Below, in pieces: positions 56,703-64,000 of a stretch of DNA of 64,000 nt. This stretch comes from Lacticaseibacillus casei DSM 20011 = JCM 1134 = ATCC 393 (GTDB lineage: Bacteria > Bacillota > Bacilli > Lactobacillales > Lactobacillaceae), in the NCBI RefSeq assembly GCF_000829055.1, contig NZ_AP012544.1:1302001-1366000 (forward strand), read 5' to 3'. The notes below the pieces were generated by a model that did no database searches, was not told the origin of the DNA, and worked only from the letters and a program-made list of their open reading frames with translations. Each line of letters opens with the position of its first letter. Position 1 is the first letter of the stretch. Position numbers and translations under genes: made by a program.

Positions 56703-57973
56703 GCTTGTCCTCCCTTTTGATAGGCAATCCGCCCGCGACTGATCGTATACAAGGCCTGGCCCTGAACTTTTTCGCCGATAAACGGTGAATTCTTGCCCTT
56801 TGAGAACCAGTCAGCAGGATCAATGATGTATGTGGCATCCAAGTCAAGAATCGTCAGATCAGCGGGACCACCTACCGCAATATGGCCGCCTGGCAGACCA
56901 AACTTCTCTGCCGGAACCGTACTCATTTTGGCAATCAGTTGCTTAAGCGTGAACATTTTTGATTTGACCAGTTTGGTGTAAAGCAGTGGAAAGGCGGTTT
57001 CGGAACCGACGATGCCGAACGCCGCAGTTTTAAAAGAACCGGATTTTTCTGCAGCTGTATGCGGCGCGTGATCGGTGGCGATCATGTCCAGTGTGCCGTC
57101 TTGCAAGCCTTCAAGTAAGGCCAGATGATCGGCGCGGGAACGCAATGGCGGGTTCATCTTGAACATCGGATTATCGCCTGAGATATTATTTTCATCAAGT
57201 AGTAAGTGATGTGGCGAAACTTCGGCGGTGACGTGAACGCCGCGTTTTTTGGCTTCGCGAATCAAGGCCACGCTTTGGCGAGTTGAAACATGGCAGGCGT
57301 GGTAATGAACATCGGTGGCTTCTGCCAAGTCCAGATCGCGCGCCAGCTGGCTGCTTTCGGTCTGATTGATGATACCAGGCAGGTTCAATTTCTTGGCAAC
57401 CGGGCCGGCATTGATGACGCCGCCGTGCATGAGACTGGCATCTTCGATATGGGCGACAATCGGTGCTTTCAGTTTAGCCGCCTGTTTCATAGCTTGATAC
57501 ATGGTATCGGCATCCTGAACGCCAACGCCGTCGTTGGAAAAGCCCAGAGCGCCTGCTTCCAGCAACGCCGGCATGTCGACTAGCTGATCTGAATGTAAGT
57601 CATGCGTAATCGGGGCAAACTGCCGGACGGTAATCTTGGCATCGCTCCGGTTTTTCGCCAATACCGGTGTCAAGGTGGCGACTGTGTCGGGAACAGGTTT
57701 TAGATTGCTCATTGCAACAACAGTGGTAAATCCGCCATGTGCGGCTGCTTGAGCCCCGGTTTTAATCGTTTCTTTAGCAGTAAAGCCAGGTTCGCGAAAA
57801 TGAACATGGACGTCAATCAGTCCCGGAACGACTGTTGCACCGGTGGCATCAATGACGGTTTCATCACCGCGGGCAGCAAGTTGCTGGCCGATCGCAGTAA
57901 TTTTGTCGTCGGTGATCTGAATATCCGCCGTGTATTCGGTATCGCTGATGATATGGGCATTTTTGATGAGCAT
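56699..57973 (-). CDS. pyrC: Dihydroorotase
   Basis: Closes carbamoyl aspartate to dihydroorotate; zinc amidohydrolase of the long class I type, 424 aa. [17 protein letters not shown] carries the two metal His and the substrate Arg; further metal ligands are in AHIED, YHACHVS and IATDHAPHT. Between pyrB and carA with eight or fewer bases of spacing. Confidence 0.95.
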   Translation of the reverse strand: MLIKNAHIISDTEYTADIQITDDKITAIGQQLAARGDETVIDATGATVVPGLIDVHVHFREPGFTAKETIKTGAQAAAHGGFTTVVAMSNLKPVPDTVATLTPVLAKNRSDAKITVRQFAPITHDLHSDQLVDMPALLEAGALGFSNDGVGVQDADTMYQAMKQAAKLKAPIVAHIEDASLMHGGVINAGPVAKKLNLPGIINQTESSQLARDLDLAEATDVHYHACHVSTRQSVALIREAKKRGVHVTAEVSPHHLLLDENNISGDNPMFKMNPPLRSRADHLALLEGLQDGTLDMIATDHAPHTAAEKSGSFKTAAFGIVGSETAFPLLYTKLVKSKMFTLKQLIAKMSTVPAEKFGLPGGHIAVGGPADLTILDLDATYIIDPADWFSKGKNSPFIGEKVQGQALYTISRGRIAYQKGGQA

Positions 57974-57981
57974 AAGTAAAG

Positions 57982-58923
57982 TTACTCCTCTCCGAAGTGA
58001 CGGGCGTTGATGACCGCCTCAAGCATCGCCATCCGCATGAAGACGCCATTTTGCATTTGGGTGAAAATCCGTGAGCGCGGACCGTCAACCAAGTCGCTGG
58101 CTAATTCAACGTCACGGTTGACCGGTGCCGGATGCATGAAAATGGCATTGGGCTTCATGGTTTTGGCTAAAGCATCCGTGATACCGTATTTCGCATGATA
58201 GCTTTCTTTGGAAAATGCTTCGCGGTTGTCAGCATTGAACCGTTCAAGCTGAACCCGTAGCAACATCAGAACATCGACCTGTTTGACTAGGTCCGGCACG
58301 CTGATGAAGTCGCCATATCGATCAAAGCTAGGATCATACCACTGTTGTGGGCCGGCAAAATGTAACGTCGCCCCAAGTTTGTGAAGCATCTGCATGTCAC
58401 TGCGCGCAACGCGACTGTGGCTAAGATCCCCGACAATCCCGATATTCAGGCCGTCAAAATGACCGAATTCTTCGTGAATCGTCATTAAATCCAACATCAT
58501 CTGGGATGGATGCTGACCGGCACCATCGCCAGCATTAACAATAGCGGTTGTCGGCCAAGCGCCCATGAGTTCTTTGTAATAGCCGTCTTTAGAATGACGC
58601 ATGACAGCGATGTTGACGCCGATGGCTCCGATCGTTTTGATTGTATCTTCCAGAGTTTCACCTTTAGAAACCGAGCTATGGGCCGGATCAAAAGGAATAA
58701 CGGTCAATCCCAGTTTGCGTTCGGCCATTTCAAAGCTGGTGTGCGTGCGGGTGCTATTTTCAAAGAATAAATTGGCGGCATAGATCGGTTCCGGAAAATG
58801 AACCGTTTGGCCGGCTTTGAAATCTTCTGCGCGGTTGATCAGTGCCAAGGCGCTTTTTTCGTCAACTTGTTCAGCGGAAACAAAATCTTTAAATGGTGTA
58901 TCAGTGAGATTAGATAAGGTCAT
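57982..58923 (-). CDS. pyrB: Aspartate carbamoyltransferase
   Basis: Joins carbamoyl phosphate and aspartate. 313 aa. [20 protein letters not shown] is the carbamoyl phosphate site; [17 protein letters not shown] and the C-terminal MHPAPVNRD are typical. ATG 58923 overlaps the pyrP stop and has AAGGGGC upstream; the frame to 58968 is rejected. No regulatory pyrI is present, as usual in Gram-positives. Confidence 0.95.
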   Translation of the reverse strand: MTLSNLTDTPFKDFVSAEQVDEKSALALINRAEDFKAGQTVHFPEPIYAANLFFENSTRTHTSFEMAERKLGLTVIPFDPAHSSVSKGETLEDTIKTIGAIGVNIAVMRHSKDGYYKELMGAWPTTAIVNAGDGAGQHPSQMMLDLMTIHEEFGHFDGLNIGIVGDLSHSRVARSDMQMLHKLGATLHFAGPQQWYDPSFDRYGDFISVPDLVKQVDVLMLLRVQLERFNADNREAFSKESYHAKYGITDALAKTMKPNAIFMHPAPVNRDVELASDLVDGPRSRIFTQMQNGVFMRMAMLEAVINARHFGEE

Positions 58924-60217
58924 TTTTTTCTGCCCCTTCTTCGTTAGCGGCATGTTCTGGTAAAACAAAGTTCAGGAAGATTCCGATCACGGTTGCCAGT
59001 GCAAGGCCAGAGAATTGATACCCGGCGAATTGCAGACTGGCATTGCCGATACCGATCACAAGAATGGTCGAGGCAATCATCAGGTTGCGTTTTTTGTCGA
59101 AGTCGACTTTGTTGTCAATTAAAACCCGTAAGCCATTGGAAGCGATGACGCCGAACAGCAGGAAGCTGATGCCGCCGATGACCGGGCTTGGAATACTGCG
59201 AATCAAAGCACTTAACTTACCAATGAAGGCGAACAGGATGGCAAACATGCCAGCGCCACCTAACACATAGACACTGTGAACTTTGGTCATGGCAAGCACC
59301 CCGATATTTTCGCCGTAACTGGTCACCGGTGGGCCGCCGACGAAACCGGCGATGATGGAAGCCGTGCCATCCCCTGCCAAAGTATGATTCAGGCCCGGAT
59401 CCTTAAAGAAGTCGCGTTTTGTCAATTTGTAGAGGACCATGATGTGGCCCATGTGTTCGGTCATGGTGACAAAAGCAATGGGCGCCATTGAGAGAATTGC
59501 CCCCCAGTAAAGTTGCGGTTTGTAGCTGATGAATGGCAACTCGAACTTCGGGAGGTCAAACCAGGCAGCTTGCTGAACCGAGGTCAGGTCCACGATGCCA
59601 AACAACAGCGCTACAACATAACCCGTGACAATCCCCAGCAGAATGGGTAGTAAGCTAATGAATTTTTTGAGATACATGTTGTAAATGATGACCGAAGCCA
59701 ACGTGATCATGGCAACAGCGAAGTAGCGCAGATCGTACACGCTTTTGGTCGCGGAAATCGTTCGCATCGTAGCGTCAGTTGCAGCAGTGCCGGCCAGTGA
59801 CAATCCGATGACCATGACAATCGGCCCAACGACAATCGGCGGTAAGGCGCGATCAATCCAAGCCGACCCGCTGCGGGCGACGATCAAGGCAACGATCAGG
59901 TAAACAACCCCGACAGCGACGGTGCCTTGTGCGATCGCGGGATAACCGGCACCTTTCATCAACGCCTGCATGATGGTAATGAATGAAAAACTTGAGCCCA
60001 TGTAGGCGGGAATTTTGCCGCGGGTGATCAAAATGTAAACTAAAGTGCCAACCCCGCTGGAGAATAAGGCAATGCTCGGATCCAAACCGACCAGAATCGG
60101 TACCAACACGGTTGAGCCAAACATGGCGAAAAGATGTTGAATGGATAAGCCCACCCATTGACCGAACTTCGGCTTGTCGCCGATGTCCAACACCGCTTCA
60201 TCGTTGTGAAAAGCCAT
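58910..60217 (-). CDS. pyrP: Uracil permease
   Basis: NCS2 (UraA-type) proton symporter of 435 aa with about 14 membrane segments. [37 protein letters not shown]-like [14 protein letters not shown] (substrate Glu) and [18 protein letters not shown] are family marks. Salvages exogenous uracil. Second gene of the operon. Confidence 0.95.
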   Translation of the reverse strand: MAFHNDEAVLDIGDKPKFGQWVGLSIQHLFAMFGSTVLVPILVGLDPSIALFSSGVGTLVYILITRGKIPAYMGSSFSFITIMQALMKGAGYPAIAQGTVAVGVVYLIVALIVARSGSAWIDRALPPIVVGPIVMVIGLSLAGTAATDATMRTISATKSVYDLRYFAVAMITLASVIIYNMYLKKFISLLPILLGIVTGYVVALLFGIVDLTSVQQAAWFDLPKFELPFISYKPQLYWGAILSMAPIAFVTMTEHMGHIMVLYKLTKRDFFKDPGLNHTLAGDGTASIIAGFVGGPPVTSYGENIGVLAMTKVHSVYVLGGAGMFAILFAFIGKLSALIRSIPSPVIGGISFLLFGVIASNGLRVLIDNKVDFDKKRNLMIASTILVIGIGNASLQFAGYQFSGLALATVIGIFLNFVLPEHAANEEGAEKNDLI

Positions 60218-60220
60218 TGA

Positions 60221-60873
<653 letters not shown>

Positions 60874-60998
60874 ATAACGCGCTCACCGGCGCAGAAGCTT
60901 GCGTGTAAGGACCTTGAAGCCTAAATGGCCAAAGCCCAGCCATTTAGGCTTCAAGGCCACTTACACTCCAGCTTCTAACCGCGCCGGTTCGCGCTCAA
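60874..60998. repeat. Long imperfect palindromic repeat, copy D
   Basis: Starts ATAACGCGCTCACCGGCGCAG and ends CGCGCCGGTTCGCGCTCA. The inner stem is a perfect 18-bp pair, CCTTGAAGCCTAAATGGC with its inverse, around a nine-base loop; that inner sequence differs from copies B and C but still pairs. It touches the U-tract of the pyr attenuator terminator (60999-61006) and lies between it and pyrR. Confidence 0.9.
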
Positions 60999-61115
60999 CA
61001 AAAAAACGCCTCCCATCCAATTTGGATAGAAGGCGACCGTAGCCTGAATAATCCGCCGCAACGGAAAGGGACCTTCTAAGCCTCACTGGACTTAGTTAAA
61101 GGTGCTTGTTTGATT
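60999..61115 (-). promoter_or_regulatory. PyrR-dependent attenuator of the pyr operon
   Basis: On the minus strand AGTCCAGTGAGGCTTAGAAG (61092-61073) fits the PyrR-binding loop (ARUCCNGNGAGGYU). A terminator follows: CGCCTTCTATCCAAA pairing with TTGGATGGGAGGCG, then seven T (61035-60999). With UMP-bound PyrR the anti-antiterminator is held and the terminator forms. Confidence 0.9.
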
Positions 61116-61121
61116 GAGTTA

Positions 61122-61150
61122 AGATTACCGGACGTTGCGGGTCTTGTCAA
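61122..61150 (-). promoter_or_regulatory. Promoter of the pyr operon
   Basis: On the minus strand TTGACA (61150-61145), a 17-bp spacer and TAATCT (61127-61122). The -35 box lies within the last codons of the upstream pseudouridine synthase gene. Confidence 0.75.
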
Positions 61151-62045
61151 TGCCTGCGCGCAGATCGGCTAAGGTTTTTTCGAAAATTTCGGGGACCGGC
61201 GCCGTGAAAGTTAAGCGTTTGCCGGTGGTTGGATGGACAAAACCGAGCTTGGCAGCGTGAAGAAGTTGGCCGTTGCCTGGAAGTGTGCGTTTAGGCCCAT
61301 ACAAAGGATCGCCTGCTACCGGATGGTGAATGTAAGCCATATGCACGCGGATCTGGTGGGTCCGGCCGGTTTCCAAAACACATTTGATCAAGGTATAGTG
61401 AGCAAATCGCTCCAGTACCTGAAAATGGGTAACCGAATGCCGACCGTCAGCAACCACCGCCTGCCGTTTGCGGTCACGCGGATCACGGCCAAGCGGCGCA
61501 TCGATTGTGCCCTCATCTTCTTTAAACGTCCCGTGAACTAATGCAAGGTATTCACGAATAGACGTTTTGGCTTTAAGTTGCGCCGACAAACTCAATTGGG
61601 CTTTTTCGGTTTTGGCCACCATCAGCAAGCCGCTGGTGTCTTTATCGATGCGGTGCACAATCCCCGGCCGAATGACGCCATTGATGCCAGGCAAGTCAGT
61701 ATGATAAAGCAGGCCGTTCACCAAGGTGCCATTAGGGTGACCTGGCGCAGGATGGACAACCATGCCTTGAGGTTTATTAACCACGATCACTTGGTCATCT
61801 TCATAGACAATATCAAGCGGAATCGGCTCTGCGACGGCCTCTAAGGGTCGGGCTTCCGGAATTGAAACGGCAATGACATCTCCTGACGAGACCTTATAAT
61901 TGGCTTTCACCGGCTGGCCGTTAACGGTGACCAAGCCGTCCTGAAGCCATTTTTGTACCTGACTGCGGGTATGGGTCGATTCATGGGCCGTGATCACCTT
62001 ATCAATGCGCCCTTGTTCAGTCGTGATGGTAAAGGTCTCGGTCAT
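61125..62045 (-). CDS. RluA/RluD-family pseudouridine synthase
   Basis: 306 aa. N-terminal S4 RNA-binding domain (about residues 12-60) then the catalytic domain with D134 in HRIDKDTSGLLMVAK; VVNKPQGMVVHPAPGH and HQIRVHMAYIHHPVAGDPLYG are conserved. Probably modifies 23S rRNA like RluD (YlyB in Bacillus). It overlaps lspA by four bases, the common lspA-rluD pair. Confidence 0.93.
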   Translation of the reverse strand: MTETFTITTEQGRIDKVITAHESTHTRSQVQKWLQDGLVTVNGQPVKANYKVSSGDVIAVSIPEARPLEAVAEPIPLDIVYEDDQVIVVNKPQGMVVHPAPGHPNGTLVNGLLYHTDLPGINGVIRPGIVHRIDKDTSGLLMVAKTEKAQLSLSAQLKAKTSIREYLALVHGTFKEDEGTIDAPLGRDPRDRKRQAVVADGRHSVTHFQVLERFAHYTLIKCVLETGRTHQIRVHMAYIHHPVAGDPLYGPKRTLPGNGQLLHAAKLGFVHPTTGKRLTFTAPVPEIFEKTLADLRAGIDKTRNVR

Positions 62046-62509
62046 GCGGACACCGCCTTGTCGCGATCAAATAAAATAAAAACCAAAACCAGAATCACCC
62101 CGAACGTGATGCACATATCAGCAAAATTAAAAATAGCGTTGAACCGCCACTGATCCAAAAATTCAAGGTGAAACATATCCGTGACGTATTGAAACCGCAG
62201 CCGATCAATGAAGTTACCAATCGCCCCTGCCGTGATCAGTGTCAGGCCCAGCCGATACACCGGCTTATGCAAGCTATCACGCCAAAGCAACGCGACGACC
62301 ACAAACGCTAGAACCGTTGTAACATAGAAGAACCACTGTTTCCCTTCAAACATGGAAAAAGCCGCACCGGTATTACGGATGTGTGTGAGATCAATCACGC
62401 CCGGAATCAGTTGCTGGCTTTCGCCAAGTGGAATATGCGCGCTCACCCAGGTTTTAATGACAAAATCAATCAAAACCAAGACAGCTGCAACGATCACATA
62501 AATAAACAC
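62042..62509 (-). CDS. lspA: Lipoprotein signal peptidase
   Basis: Membrane aspartic protease that trims prolipoproteins. 155 aa, four helices. Catalytic Asp pair D111 (YVTDMF) and D131 (FNFADMCI), with NTGAAFSMF and GAIGNFIDRL in front. A GTG start with AGGGGGAAC upstream. Confidence 0.95.
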   Translation of the reverse strand: MFIYVIVAAVLVLIDFVIKTWVSAHIPLGESQQLIPGVIDLTHIRNTGAAFSMFEGKQWFFYVTTVLAFVVVALLWRDSLHKPVYRLGLTLITAGAIGNFIDRLRFQYVTDMFHLEFLDQWRFNAIFNFADMCITFGVILVLVFILFDRDKAVSA

Positions 62510-62560
62510 AGATGTTCCCCCTGAATAAATGACATTTGCCTTTAAGTGTACCGCGCCAAA

Positions 62561-62595
62561 AGAAAAACCGCCATTCGAAAAATGACGGTTACATC
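62561..62595 (-). terminator. Terminator after fhs
   Basis: On the minus strand AACCGTCATT / AATGGCGGTT with a short loop and a T-rich tail, in the gap between fhs and lspA. Confidence 0.75.
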
Positions 62596-62617
62596 TTGTG
62601 CCGAAAACATGGATGAT

Positions 62618-64000
62618 TTAAAAGAGTCCGGAAATTTTACCATCATCGGTGACATCCATGTTTAAAGCGGCTGGCGCTTTTGGTAGTCCCGGCATGGTCA
62701 AAACGGTTCCGGTCATGACGACTAAGAACCCTGCCCCAAGCTTAGGGATAATGTCGCGTACGTGAATCGTAAATCCTTCAGGTGCCCCTAATGTTTTGGG
62801 GTTATCGGTCAATGAATACTGGGTCTTCGCCATGCAAACCGGTAAATCCTGCCAACCATTTTTAGCGATCGTTCGCAGTGCAGCGTTGGCTTTTCCTTCA
62901 TAAACAACGTCACCACCACCGTAGATCTTTTGCACAATGGTTTTGATTTTGGTTTTGACATCCTGATGCACATCATAGAGTGGCGCGAAACTTGCCGGCT
63001 GTTTCAAGGCATCCAACACCGCATCTGCCACTGCTAAACCACCGCGGCCGCCGTCAGCCCAAACCGTTGCGGTAACAGCTTTGACGTTTAATTTTGCGCA
63101 ATCATCGATAAGCCACTGAACCTCGGCATCTGTATCGCTTGTGAAGCGGTTAACGGCTACCACAACAGGCACGCCATAGCCCTGCATGCTGTGAATATGC
63201 CGCTTAAGGTTCGCAAAACCTTGAGCCAAGGCATCCAGGTTTTCCTGTTGTAAATCAGCTAACGCAACGCCACCGTTGTATTTCAGGGCGCGAACCGTTG
63301 CCACAATAACCACGGCATCCGGGGTTTTACCCAAAACCGGTGTCTTAATATCCATGAACTTTTCGCCACCAAGGTCAGCGCCGAAACCTGCCTCGGTAAT
63401 GGCGATGTTCCCCAGTTGCAACGCTGTCCGGGTAGCTAAAACGGAATTGCAGCCGTGGGCAATGTTGGCAAATGGGCCGCCATGAATGAACGCCGGCGTA
63501 TGTTCCAGGGTCTGGACCAGATTTGGCTTCAACGCATCCCGCAATAACATGGCAATGGCGCCGGTGACCTTTAAGTCGGCCACGGTTACAGGCTTACGAT
63601 CATAAGTATAGCCAATCACGATGCGACTGATGCGGGCTTTGAGATCCGCGATGTTTTCCGCAAGACACAAGACGGCCATTAATTCGCTTGCGACGGTAAT
63701 ATCAAAACCGTCTTCACGCGGCACGCCGCTGGTTGGGCCGCCTAACCCGATCGTGACGTGGCGCAATGCACGATCGTTAATATCCAAAGCGCGCTTCCAA
63801 AGAATTCGCCGTGGGTCGATATTAAGTGTGTTGCCTTGTTGCAGATGGTTGTCGATTAAGGCTGCGAGGGTGTCGACCGCGGTTGTCAGAGCGTGCATGT
63901 CACCGGTGAAATGTAAGTTGATGTCTTCCATCGGCACAACCTGCGCATAACCGCCGCCGGTTGCTCCGCCTTTCATCCCCATCACCGGGCCTAATGATGG
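62618..64000 (-). CDS. fhs: Formate-tetrahydrofolate ligase, 5' end outside the window
   Basis: ATP-dependent synthesis of 10-formyltetrahydrofolate from formate, the product of PflB. The frame is open to the window edge (64000), giving 460 of the usual about 555 residues; the N-terminal P-loop part is missing. Visible marks: [68 protein letters not shown] and the C-terminal [21 protein letters not shown]. Ends in [15 protein letters not shown] [11 protein letters not shown]. Confidence 0.96.
   Translation of the reverse strand, partial: PSLGPVMGMKGGATGGGYAQVVPMEDINLHFTGDMHALTTAVDTLAALIDNHLQQGNTLNIDPRRILWKRALDINDRALRHVTIGLGGPTSGVPREDGFDITVASELMAVLCLAENIADLKARISRIVIGYTYDRKPVTVADLKVTGAIAMLLRDALKPNLVQTLEHTPAFIHGGPFANIAHGCNSVLATRTALQLGNIAITEAGFGADLGGEKFMDIKTPVLGKTPDAVVIVATVRALKYNGGVALADLQQENLDALAQGFANLKRHIHSMQGYGVPVVVAVNRFTSDTDAEVQWLIDDCAKLNVKAVTATVWADGGRGGLAVADAVLDALKQPASFAPLYDVHQDVKTKIKTIVQKIYGGGDVVYEGKANAALRTIAKNGWQDLPVCMAKTQYSLTDNPKTLGAPEGFTIHVRDIIPKLGAGFLVVMTGTVLTMPGLPKAPAALNMDVTDDGKISGLF

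Overview
The window reads as a low-to-moderate GC Gram-positive chromosome of the Lacticaseibacillus (Lactobacillus casei/paracasei/rhamnosus) type. The gene order rbgA-rnhB-dprA-topA-trmFO-xerC-hslVU, the pfl pair, a T-box controlled his operon and a PyrR-attenuated pyr operon fit that group. I cannot fix the species from sequence alone.

Left arm (1-24 kb, nearly all + strand): the right part of an IS30-family element; rbgA, rnhB, dprA, topA, trmFO, xerC, hslV, hslU and an aldose-1-epimerase homologue; plsY (-) divergent from parE-parC; pflB and pflA. A second, nearly identical IS30 copy has landed in codon 11 of a LysR-type regulator gene. ppaC follows. Centre (24.0-25.1 kb): about 1 kb without genes that contains a near-consensus XerC/XerD dif site at 24345-24372. 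Next to it is a second tyrosine recombinase gene of the XerS type with a LexA-like box over its start region. Gene polarity switches here, from + on the left to mostly - on the right, so the window appears to span the replication terminus.

Right arm (26-64 kb, mostly - strand): a hypothetical gene; a BceAB/BceRS-type peptide-detoxification module; a run of decayed genes (MFS permease with a nonsense codon, FAH-family hydrolase with a frameshift); nitroreductase; the his operon behind a T-box leader; a second hisC-like gene; a NUDIX hydrolase and a DegV protein; a MazE-like antitoxin with a ruined toxin remnant; rqcH; a MazG-like gene; a PTS EIIC pseudogene; then pyrR-pyrP-pyrB-pyrC-carA-carB-pyrD-pyrF-pyrE behind a PyrR attenuator, rluD-like, lspA and the 3' part of fhs.

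Three things stand out. First, dif with its polarity switch and adjacent recombinase. Second, a family of about 120-bp imperfect palindromes (four full copies plus shortened ones) that sits directly beside terminator T-tracts. In both the his and pyr operons it lies in the transcribed leader between the attenuator terminator and the first gene. Third, the his operon carries two single-base lesions: a C-run change that fuses hisZ to hisG in frame, and a frameshift in codon 7-8 of hisD. These and the other lesions at 31-50 kb may be real decay or, for the single-base indels, sequencing error.
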